IMG/VR virus record: IMGVR_UViG_3300029286_000007
Coordinates: 1 to 34,013 of that record
Length of the DNA: 34,013 nt
Reading direction: 5' to 3' (one strand)
Source of the DNA: a virus
Shown here: in pieces, positions 14,172 through 19,615 of the stretch
Numbering within the stretch: position 1 is the stretch's first letter
How the letters are laid out: every line of letters starts with the position of its first letter
Made by a program: the position numbers and the translations under genes
Notes under the pieces: model-generated
Databases searched by the model: none
The model's input: only the letters and a program-made list of their open reading frames with translations
Told to the model about the DNA's origin: nothing

Positions 14172-14190
14172 AATTCAAAGAACTTTTTAT

Positions 14191-15081
14191 TTATGCTAGT
14201 GGATCAACCGCTTCTTCTTTTTTAACTTCTTCTTTTTTATCTTCGCCAAAAGGGATTTCATCTTCCTTTTCAACACTAATTGTTTCGCCGGTAGTATCAA
14301 TAATTTTTTCATCTGTTTCAATAGCTTTTTGTAATTCAACCGATAAAATTCCCCATTTGCTTAATATCTGACGTAACATAGTTTTTAAACCCATACCGTC
14401 AAAATCCTGATACCAAAAAGAGCTAAACTTCCACATATCCTCTTGGTTAATTTTACCTGCCTTTAATTTTGCAAAATCGGCAAGATTAAAAGCCTTTGAA
14501 TACTTATCTGCATGTCCTTCCATTTTCTTTTTAGACCAATAAAGAGATTTTGTAAAACCATTTAGATATTCAAACATTGCATAATATCCTATTGTTTCTG
14601 CCTTTTCTCTTTCTGAATCATCCGTAATCATTTTAGCTTGAAAATCTTCCGTTAGAGGATTATAGGATATAAATTCACCCTCTTTTATTGCCAATACATT
14701 TATTCTTTTATAAAAGCCGGAACGGATAGCCAACTGCAACAATCCTTTATAGCCTAAAATAAACTGTGCCAACATGACCTTTCTGCCTAATTCTCTACTC
14801 TGTTTTTTATCTTCAAAGGGTATAAAATAAAACTGACCTAAAGTTGGCGACATTTGCAGATTTAAACTTGCACCTAAAAGAGCAGCACTTAAAACACTTT
14901 TATGTTCGCATTCTGCCAATTTTGGATTGGTAGCAACTGCCGAAACGATTGAACTAATAAAACCCTTTTCATCTTTTACTGCATTTTTAACTAAATTCTT
15001 TACACCCTCTGTTGAGATAAACAGGCTGAACTGATTTTTTGATGACGTTTCTGTTTTCTTTGCTACTAAAGTATTTGCCAT
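14191..15081 (-). CDS. recT: RecT single-strand annealing protein
   Basis: A 296-aa RecT-family recombinase, near the usual size. The core signature is present: 'LSAALLGASLNLQMSPTLGQ' (64-83), 'FYFIPFEDK' followed by 'GRKVMLAQFILGYKGLLQLA' (99-118), 'GFYKRINVLAIKEGEF', 'IGYYAMFEYLNGFTKSLYWS' and 'DGMGLKTMLRQILSKWG'. The C-terminus is a disordered acidic tail. It anneals complementary single strands produced by the YqaJ exonuclease of the same operon. GGGAG precedes the ATG. It and the DUF4406 gene flank the tRNA-like RNA. Confidence 0.95.
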   Translation of the reverse strand: MANTLVAKKTETSSKNQFSLFISTEGVKNLVKNAVKDEKGFISSIVSAVATNPKLAECEHKSVLSAALLGASLNLQMSPTLGQFYFIPFEDKKQSRELGRKVMLAQFILGYKGLLQLAIRSGFYKRINVLAIKEGEFISYNPLTEDFQAKMITDDSEREKAETIGYYAMFEYLNGFTKSLYWSKKKMEGHADKYSKAFNLADFAKLKAGKINQEDMWKFSSFWYQDFDGMGLKTMLRQILSKWGILSVELQKAIETDEKIIDTTGETISVEKEDEIPFGEDKKEEVKKEEAVDPLA

Positions 15082-15100
15082 TTTTTACTCTCCCTTTTTA

Positions 15101-15943
15101 TTATTTTACTGAACCGTATTTAATGCCTTTTGCAATAAAGAATGTTTTTAGCATATTTTTTTGTTCTTCAGTAACCCAAACTCTGAAATCTATTTGTTGA
15201 AGTTTCGGCTCTTCTGTTGGTTTTTCTACTTCAACCGGAGATTCTAAAACAGTTTCTGTATTTACAACTTCCTGTGTTTTTTTCTTTTCTTCTTCTGCCT
15301 TTTTAGATTCTTCTTCCATTTTTTTAATTCTCTCTGCCTGTTCAGTCAATCTTTTATTCTCTGCCAAAGCTGTCGGCAAATCTAAGGTCTGAATAAACTT
15401 ATCAAGAACTTGTTGTGAATATGGAGTCTGCAAATCCCTTAAAACATTAAAAGAATTCTGCAAGTTTGTAACTATTGCGGTTATCTCAGCTTTTGCATTT
15501 ATAATATTAACCGAAGCATTTAGCCATTTTTGATTCAAGATTTTTTCAAACGGAACTACGTCTCCCATTGTGCCGGATAATTCTGCATACCATAAACCTA
15601 AAGCAATATATTTAGCTTTTTTCTGTTCTTCCTCATACTTTATAACCTGTGAATCAATCGATTCGATTGGTTGGTCTATCATATTAACCAACTCTTTAAT
15701 TTTTGATTCGAATTCTTCGTAAGGTTTTAAACATTGCTTTTTAATTTCCTTTCTTTTGTTTTCAATGGCTTCTTTTAACTTATTCAATGTAGCCCTGTCA
15801 GTTTTTGCCAATTTAATCTCAGAGTCGCTAAAAACAAGATTTTGATATTTTTCTAATCTTATTGATAACTCTTTTTTTAATTCTTCGTAGTTAAACTCAA
15901 TCGCTTCAACAAATTTATTCGGTTTATAAATAATTATTTCCAT
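15101..15943 (-). CDS. DUF1351 protein of the recombination module
   Basis: A 280-aa protein of the DUF1351 type. The N-terminus 'VEAIEFNYEELKKELSIRLE' is followed by a long coiled coil ('LNKLKEAIENKRKEIKKQCL', about 53-72). 'NQKWLNAS' (about 137-144) is typical, and a second Glu/Lys-rich coil (about 200-225) precedes 'IDFRVWVTEEQKNMLKTFF' (about 251-269) near the C-terminus. These proteins regularly lie between a YqaJ-like exonuclease and RecT, as here, and probably assist recombination. The biochemical role is not established. Confidence 0.85.
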   Translation of the reverse strand: MEIIIYKPNKFVEAIEFNYEELKKELSIRLEKYQNLVFSDSEIKLAKTDRATLNKLKEAIENKRKEIKKQCLKPYEEFESKIKELVNMIDQPIESIDSQVIKYEEEQKKAKYIALGLWYAELSGTMGDVVPFEKILNQKWLNASVNIINAKAEITAIVTNLQNSFNVLRDLQTPYSQQVLDKFIQTLDLPTALAENKRLTEQAERIKKMEEESKKAEEEKKKTQEVVNTETVLESPVEVEKPTEEPKLQQIDFRVWVTEEQKNMLKTFFIAKGIKYGSVK

Positions 15944-15960
15944 TTTCTTAAAACTCCTTT

Positions 15961-16638
15961 TTATATGTTAGGCAATTGCAATGGTGGTTCAATGTCTTTT
16001 TGTATATAATCCCAAAACTTCAATTCTTCCTGTAATAAATATTCAATATCTTCTTTTACGTTTTCTCTCCAGTAAATTTTATGGATCGTTTTAGTCTCGA
16101 CCTTTTTAAATTCAAATGGCACAATTTCGTTTATGTTTTTATTCGGATAAACAAATTTTAACTGTGCTTTAATAATCGCAAAATCGTAAGCAGTAATTAA
16201 AAGATAATGTAATAATTGTATATAGTAATTTTGCGGAATATTGTCATAATTCCATTTTTCTTTATGTTGCGAACTTAAAATATTAGTTGTTTTAGCTTCA
16301 AAGATACCTCTTAAATTTGTTTCTTTGTGTGTAAGTTTTCCGTCTAAAGAACCCAACAGGAAAGGATATTTGGCATGGCAAATAATATCATATTGTTTAT
16401 GTTCTAATTCATAATCAGGATAATCTAAAACAAACAATTCTCTTAAATATTTTTCAGATTCTACTCCATATTTTACATAAGGCTTACCAGATATATCTTC
16501 TGGTATTGTTTTGCCTGTTTTTTCTCTCCAAAGTTGGACATTTGTTTTATAAGGGTTTTCGCCAACAATAGAAGAGGCATCGCTACCACCTATGCCCTTT
16601 TGCCTTAATTCAAGCCATTGCTGACGGTTTAATGCCAT
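15961..16638 (-). CDS. YqaJ-family 5'-3' exonuclease
   Basis: A 225-aa lambda-exonuclease-fold protein. It has 'QQWLELRQKGIGGSDASSIV' (6-25) with GGSDAS, 'YVKYGVESEKYLRELF' (54-69) with the conserved Glu near 60, 'GSLDG' (96-100, D99 a metal ligand), 'FEAKT' (113-117, E114 and K116) and 'YYIQLLHYLL' (138-147, Q141). This set forms the PD-(D/E)xK active site. It resects double-strand ends for RecT. Its ATG shares bases with the stop of the acyl carrier protein gene (TAATG), so the two are coupled. Confidence 0.93.
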   Translation of the reverse strand: MALNRQQWLELRQKGIGGSDASSIVGENPYKTNVQLWREKTGKTIPEDISGKPYVKYGVESEKYLRELFVLDYPDYELEHKQYDIICHAKYPFLLGSLDGKLTHKETNLRGIFEAKTTNILSSQHKEKWNYDNIPQNYYIQLLHYLLITAYDFAIIKAQLKFVYPNKNINEIVPFEFKKVETKTIHKIYWRENVKEDIEYLLQEELKFWDYIQKDIEPPLQLPNI

Positions 16639-16880
16639 TATTTAACCACCTTTTCAATATAATCAACGATGTCTTTTATGGTTTTAAATTTAGCAAGTTC
16701 TTCTTCCGATATGTCAACATGAAACTCTTCTTCAAAAATCATTCCGAGTTCTAACGTATCAAGCGAATCTAATCCGATGTCATCTTTTAAAATTGATTCT
16801 TCTTCAATAACTCTATCTTCGCAACATACCTGCCCTGCCACTAATTTTTTTACTTTTTGCAAAATCTCTGTTCTGGTCAT
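16638..16880 (-). CDS. acpP: acyl carrier protein
   Basis: An 80-aa acidic four-helix protein. 'IGLDSLDTLELGMIFEEEF' (35-53) contains the DSL motif with Ser39, the serine that receives 4'-phosphopantetheine. Length and layout match bacterial fatty-acid ACP. C19-C20 in helix I are unusual. A phage copy could divert acyl chains to a phage product, or bind ACP-dependent host enzymes (ACP contacts many proteins). No phage acyltransferase or ketosynthase is seen nearby. It is translationally coupled to the exonuclease gene and has its own AGGAG. Confidence 0.92.
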   Translation of the reverse strand: MTRTEILQKVKKLVAGQVCCEDRVIEEESILKDDIGLDSLDTLELGMIFEEEFHVDISEEELAKFKTIKDIVDYIEKVVK

Positions 16881-16882
16881 TT

Positions 16883-17125
16883 TTATTCTCCTATTTCGTT
16901 ATTTTCATACTCGGTCTTTTCGTTCCCGTAAGCCAAAACTTCGCCATTAGAAAATACTGCCTGACTAAACCTTTTGCCGTCCAAATACTTTGTCTTTGTA
17001 ACTTCGTCATAAAACAATACTCTCGGTTTTGAAAAACAATAAACTGCCGACAAAATCAACAAAACGATTACCGCAAAAACATACCTTAATTTTAACTCTG
17101 ATTTTTGAGCAGGTGTTTTTTTCAT
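16883..17125 (-). CDS. small membrane-anchored protein
   Basis: An 80-aa protein with a basic N-terminus (MKKTPAQKSELKLR), one hydrophobic helix (YVFAVIVLLILSAVYCF, about 15-31) and a polar domain of about 48 residues ('VLFYDEVTKTKYLDGKRFSQ', then 'SNGEVLAYGNEKTEYENNE'). The domain would lie outside the cytoplasm. The cysteine at 30 is not preceded by a clear lipobox. The location at the start of the early unit suggests superinfection exclusion or takeover of the host membrane, but this is only inference. Confidence 0.6.
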   Translation of the reverse strand: MKKTPAQKSELKLRYVFAVIVLLILSAVYCFSKPRVLFYDEVTKTKYLDGKRFSQAVFSNGEVLAYGNEKTEYENNEIGE

Positions 17126-17319
17126 TAGTTAACTCCTATCATATTTCCGAGAAAACTCCCGAAAGATTTATTTTCTTTCTCTTTTTCAATAGCCAAGTCA
17201 AGATTGTAAATTCTGTTTTTGAGATTTAAAACTTCTGGATTTTCTTCTGACAAGAGATATTCTAACCTTTTGATTAAAATTTCCCTTTCGTGTTGCAGTT
17301 CTGACAGTGTTTTTTTCAT
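17125..17319 (-). CDS. 64-aa coiled-coil protein, first gene of early unit
   Basis: I choose the start MKKTLSELQHER because GGGAGG stands six bases upstream; the longer frame adds six residues translated from that site. The protein is a probable coiled coil (about 4-53) ending with a Gly/Phe-rich tail (KSFGSFLGNMIGVN). It is the first gene after the early promoter and leader. Its ribosome binding site lies in the loop of a hairpin (AAATGC-TTGGGAG-GCATTT), so initiation may be controlled by an RNA-binding factor. Confidence 0.65.
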   Translation of the reverse strand: MKKTLSELQHEREILIKRLEYLLSEENPEVLNLKNRIYNLDLAIEKEKENKSFGSFLGNMIGVN

Positions 17320-17322
17320 AAA

Positions 17323-17337
17323 ATGCCTCCCAAGCAT
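17323..17337 (-). promoter_or_regulatory. hairpin with Shine-Dalgarno in loop, copy B
   Basis: On the minus strand ATGCTTGGGAGGCAT folds as ATGC/GCAT (extendable to AAATGC/GCATTT), with the GGGAG ribosome binding site of the first early gene in the loop. It matches copy A at 17496-17510 in 14 of 15 bases. It could be an operator for a translational repressor. Confidence 0.5.
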
Positions 17338-17540
17338 TTAGTTTATTTGACACTAGCGAGAGATAATTAAATCCCTCGCCAATGCCATATTATGCAGGTA
17401 GCTTGAGAGCTGATATTACATAGAAATGTAATAACAGTTTGAAACCTGCACTTATTACAGTTTGCAGTTGATTGATTAAGTCTGATTGTTTGATTATGCC
17501 TCTCAAGCATTTTTGTTTTCCTTTTGGTTTTTTAAGAACT
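17338..17540 (-). ncRNA. structured early leader RNA
   Basis: About 200 nt between the early promoter and first early gene. On the minus strand several perfect helices are possible: GCTTGAGAG/CTCTCAAGC (17508-17500 with 17409-17401), TGCAGGT/ACCTGCA (17450-17444 with 17399-17393), ATTACAT-ttct-ATGTAAT (17432-17415), TGTAATAA/TTATTACA (17459-17452 with 17434-17427) and GCGAGGGAT/ATCTCTCGC (17379-17356) with one G-U pair. The third and fourth helices exclude each other, suggesting a conformational switch or attenuator. A 47-codon frame behind AAAGGA inside it is probably not a real protein. Confidence 0.55.
17496..17510 (-). promoter_or_regulatory. hairpin element, copy A
   Basis: ATGCTTGAGAGGCAT on the minus strand, ATGC/GCAT around TTGAGAG. 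It differs from copy B by one base and lies about 30 nt after the expected transcription start. The inner GCTTGAGAG also pairs with a downstream CTCTCAAGC, and the same nine bases occur in the late terminator stem. Confidence 0.45.
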
Positions 17541-17546
17541 ATGACA

Positions 17547-17575
17547 ATTTTAAACTATTTATTTTATTTTGTCAA
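17547..17575 (-). promoter_or_regulatory. early promoter (sigma70/sigmaA type)
   Basis: TTGACA (17575-17570) and TAAAAT (17552-17547) are separated by 17 bp on the minus strand. Upstream sequence AAAAACAC and the block CACTTGACAAA match the late promoter. Transcription should start near 17540 and serve genes from 17319 down to 4923. Confidence 0.8.
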
Positions 17576-17584
17576 GTGTTTTTA

Positions 17585-17606
17585 ATATTTCACAAATATT
17601 TCACAA
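17585..17606. repeat. two tandem 11-bp repeats upstream of the early promoter
   Basis: ATATTTCACAA occurs twice without spacing (17585-17595, 17596-17606), about 10-30 bp upstream of the -35 box. One helical turn between copies suits a protein binding the same DNA face. It may be an activator or operator site, or an AT-rich UP-like element. Confidence 0.5.
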
Positions 17607-17704
17607 GTTGGCTTGATTTTATTATTTTAATTTTATAAGATTAAAACATCAGAAGCATTGTTCTTTTAGAAGTATTTTTTTTATCATTGGATTTACAAGA
17701 GAAA

Positions 17705-17733
17705 AGCAGACCGTCTTAGAAGTGAGCGGTCTG
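17705..17733 (-). terminator. late-unit terminator
   Basis: Directly after the stop of the last late gene, CAGACCG (17733-17727) and CGGTCTG (17713-17707) form a perfect 7-bp stem. On the minus strand it is preceded by AAAAAA and followed by CTTTTC, so it can work in both directions. Between it and the early promoter (17607-17704) I see no gene. Confidence 0.75.
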
Positions 17734-17738
17734 TTTTT

Positions 17739-18269
17739 TCATTTGAGATAGAAATTTAAACCAACAATAACTTTACTTTTTGAATTGTAGCCTAAAAAGA
17801 GAGATAGGTTCGGTATGGTTAAAACTCGCAGTCTATAATCAATACCTGCAATAGCATTGAGGTCTTTGGCAATAATATCATAACCAAGCCCTGTAATAAG
17901 CCCAAAATCACGATAAAACACAAATCTTGATGAAATACCTATGTTTAAGTTTTCAGCATAACCTAGTGCCAAAGCCGGTCTAAAGCAAAATCCTAAGACT
18001 TTCTGTTTAATCTCATAGCTATCATCATCTGTAATATTGACAATAACCGCACTTTCGGGATAATTTGGCAATATTTGTGTAACAGTCCCCGATCCTGAAC
18101 TCACCTTAACGATAGTCTTATCAGGTTGACTGACTACTTGTGCATGGACTCCCTGCGGTAGCGGAGTATTTTCAAATATAATATTCTGCTTTTTATCTCT
18201 TTCGTAACTCCATAAAAAGTAAAAAACAAAACATATAATGATTAAAATTGGTATTAAATATTTATTCAT
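17739..18269 (-). CDS. membrane-anchored protein with beta-rich C-terminal domain
   Basis: I choose the start MNKYLIPILI (176 aa), one base after the holin stop. The earlier TTG start is inside the holin gene. One hydrophobic helix (YLIPILIIICFVFYFLW, about 4-20) is followed by a polar region. From about residue 95 a series of short alternating strands (GFCFRPALALGYAENLNIGI, 'SRFVFYRDFGLITGLGY', 'LSLFLGYNSKSKVIVGLNFY') looks like beta-barrel or beta-sandwich hairpins ending in an aromatic-x-Lys. The last late gene in a lysis cassette suggests a spanin-like or exclusion function. Homology is not recognised. Confidence 0.65.
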   Translation of the reverse strand: MNKYLIPILIIICFVFYFLWSYERDKKQNIIFENTPLPQGVHAQVVSQPDKTIVKVSSGSGTVTQILPNYPESAVIVNITDDDSYEIKQKVLGFCFRPALALGYAENLNIGISSRFVFYRDFGLITGLGYDIIAKDLNAIAGIDYRLRVLTIPNLSLFLGYNSKSKVIVGLNFYLK

Positions 18270-18270
18270 T

Positions 18271-18480
18271 TTATTTTTTAACAAACTTATCTAAACTTGA
18301 AAATCCTAGACAAGCACCCGTAAAAATCAAAAAGGAATTTAAAATATTTACATCTTTTAAAATAAAAGCACAAAATATTGAAGTCACAAAACCTGCCAAA
18401 GCAAAGTGCATTTTTCTTGCAGGTGTAACTCCGTCTTTTTCTTTCATTAACTTTCCTAAATAATCTAAAATCTTTTTCAT
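18271..18480 (-). CDS. holin candidate (two membrane spans)
   Basis: A 69-aa protein with a charged N-terminus (MKKILDYLGKLMKEKDGVTP) and two hydrophobic helices, 'MHFALAGFVTSIFCAFIL' (about 24-41) and 'ILNSFLIFTGACLGFSSL' (about 46-63), then a Lys-rich end. The size and two-span topology suit class II holins, and the gene lies in the endolysin region. GGAG is nine bases upstream of the ATG, which overlaps the stop of the 53-aa Cys-rich ORF (ATGA). It would permeabilise the inner membrane to release the endolysin. Confidence 0.65.
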   Translation of the reverse strand: MKKILDYLGKLMKEKDGVTPARKMHFALAGFVTSIFCAFILKDVNILNSFLIFTGACLGFSSLDKFVKK

Positions 18481-18638
18481 TTTGTTTTCTCCATTTTTTC
18501 AACATAATTTTTACATCTTTTTTGACAATCTTTAAAATTACATTTGTGTTCTGTTAAATCCGAATAACCATATTTTTTTACTTCTTCTGCACAATCTTTA
18601 TCGCAATATCTCTCATAAACAAAATATAAACAAACCAT
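18477..18638 (-). CDS. 53-aa Cys-rich protein between endolysin and holin
   Basis: A short gene linking the endolysin and holin. It starts right after the endolysin TAA (TAAATG, GAGGA upstream) and its TGA overlaps the holin ATG. The protein (MVCLYFVYERYCDKDCAEEV...) has six cysteines (C3, C12, C16, C33, C38, C42) in two CxxxC-type groups among charged residues, so zinc or disulfide knuckles are likely. No signal peptide is evident. I do not recognise a family. Confidence 0.7.
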   Translation of the reverse strand: MVCLYFVYERYCDKDCAEEVKKYGYSDLTEHKCNFKDCQKRCKNYVEKMEKTK

Positions 18639-19073
18639 TTAATCCTCAATCAGTTCAATATGTGGAATGTCAGAAAAACCTTCGTCTTTTGTTGCCCGAT
18701 CATTGTCCCAGTCGCCTCCCCATCTAATCATATGTTTTATTTCATTTCTATTATATAAAATCTCTGCAATTCCTAAAAATACACCTGCTAAATAACAAAA
18801 TCTTTCTCTATCTTCCCATTTTACCGGATATGGTGCGAAATCAAAGGCTCTTGAATAGTCTTTATTATAATCTATAAAATATTTTTTTAAATGTTTTGAA
18901 TTTAAAGTTTTACTTTTGCCTTCTTTAAAAAATTGCATTTGTTGTTCATTTGTTCTTATTGTACTATCTAAAATAGTGAAATCAAAAAACTTTATAGCCG
19001 TATCAGCAATAATTTGTAAATCAGGATGACATTGAGTTAATAATAAGATGCTTGATTCACTAAACTTTGGCAT
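18639..19073 (-). CDS. endolysin, M15 peptidase (L-Ala-D-Glu / D,D-type)
   Basis: I choose the start MPKFSESSIL (144 aa) because GGAG stands nine bases upstream. The catalytic features are 'TIRTNEQQMQFFKEGKSKT' (38-56), H61 in 'SKHL', D78 in 'SRAFDFAPYPVKWED', and H138 with E140 in 'IPHIEL'; the family uses His, Asp and His to bind zinc. 'RWGGDWDND' (117-125) is also typical. Relatives have only a few residues between the 'SKH' and 'A-x-D' motifs; here KKYFIDYNKDY adds an insertion. No cell-wall-binding domain is attached, which favours a host with an accessible thin wall. It cleaves peptidoglycan peptides. Confidence 0.88.
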   Translation of the reverse strand: MPKFSESSILLLTQCHPDLQIIADTAIKFFDFTILDSTIRTNEQQMQFFKEGKSKTLNSKHLKKYFIDYNKDYSRAFDFAPYPVKWEDRERFCYLAGVFLGIAEILYNRNEIKHMIRWGGDWDNDRATKDEGFSDIPHIELIED

Positions 19074-19230
19074 TTTTATTCTCCATGAACATACCACATC
19101 TTCCTTTCTTGTCTTTTTCTAATGTATAGAAATCTGCCCAATTTTGATATTTAGTTGCCTTAGAAGTAAACCGATAACATTTTTCTTTTGCTTTACATTT
19201 TTCGCCATTACATTTGCAAATTTCGTTCAT
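19060..19230 (-). CDS. 56-aa Cys-rich protein overlapping the endolysin start
   Basis: A frame with AAAGGAT upstream. It begins inside the stop of a 27-aa membrane peptide (ATGA) and ends 14 nt inside the endolysin gene. The protein starts MNEICKCNGEKCKAKEKCYR and continues FTSKATKYQNWADF, with a late C45. This 'CKC.GekCk.keKCYRfTsk...YQ' layout resembles a type of small Cys-rich protein common in phage genomes ('C-x-G-x-x-C-P-x-k-x-x-C-Y-R-Y'). It is likely metal-binding. Function unknown. Confidence 0.75.
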   Translation of the reverse strand: MNEICKCNGEKCKAKEKCYRFTSKATKYQNWADFYTLEKDKKGRCGMFMENKNAKV

Positions 19231-19310
19231 TTGAATAATCCTTTAAAAAGTAAAAATATAAAAATTCCGAGTGGGCACATACACATATACATTAAAACAT
19301 AGTCAGTCAT
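19227..19310 (-). CDS. 27-aa membrane micropeptide in the lysis cassette
   Basis: The start overlaps the stop of the upstream gene (ATGA) and its own stop overlaps the next start (ATGA). The peptide MTDYVLMYMCMCPLGIFIFL followed by LFKGLFK is almost entirely hydrophobic with a short basic end, so it should span the membrane once. It has two cysteines. Its place between a one-span membrane protein and the endolysin suggests a lysis accessory or antiholin role. Confidence 0.55.
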   Translation of the reverse strand: MTDYVLMYMCMCPLGIFIFLLFKGLFK

Positions 19311-19600
19311 TTTGTTCTCGCAATTAAAATATTTAACTTCTGGTCTATACTCTGATAAGTTGTTTCTAATACACAAATTCTAGTTTCGTGTTCGGCAACA
19401 ATTAAATCTCTTTTTTTACCCTGCTCTATTGCATTTTTCCCGTCGGTAATCGCTTGTTCTGCATTGTAAATCCATTTTGTGATACTTGCCTGTGTTGTAT
19501 AAACTGCACCAATAATCGTGCCGATAATACAAATAACTGCAAATAAGGTTTTCGGTTCACACTCTCTTAAAAAGTCCAACCATTTAAAAACTTTTTTCAT
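19307..19600 (-). CDS. one-span membrane protein with coiled-coil tail (lysis-associated)
   Basis: A 97-aa protein. The cytoplasmic N-terminus (MKKVFKWLDFLRECEPK) is followed by one hydrophobic helix (TLFAVICIIGTIIGAVYTT, about 18-36) and a long probable coiled coil (about 40-95, 'AEQAITDGKNAIEQGKKRDL', then 'ETRICVLETTYQSIDQKLNI'). This layout resembles XhlA-like or i-spanin proteins near endolysins. AGGGGAA lies upstream of the ATG. It begins the lysis region just after the tail fibre gene. Confidence 0.6.
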   Translation of the reverse strand: MKKVFKWLDFLRECEPKTLFAVICIIGTIIGAVYTTQASITKWIYNAEQAITDGKNAIEQGKKRDLIVAEHETRICVLETTYQSIDQKLNILIARTK

Positions 19601-19615
19601 TGTTGTATTCCCCTT

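Noticed and set aside
17370-17512. 47-codon ORF in the early leader behind AAAGGA (starts MLERHNQTIRL)
   Set aside because: It runs through the stems of the structured leader, has an unnatural composition and no coupling to the next gene. A leader peptide is possible but not supported.
17323-17606. CRISPR-like repeats
   Set aside because: Only two copies of each element, no regular spacing and no cas genes.
18287-18505. Overlapping Cys/Phe/Lys-rich frame in the holin gene
   Set aside because: A different frame of the same strand, with no ribosome binding site and an implausible sequence.
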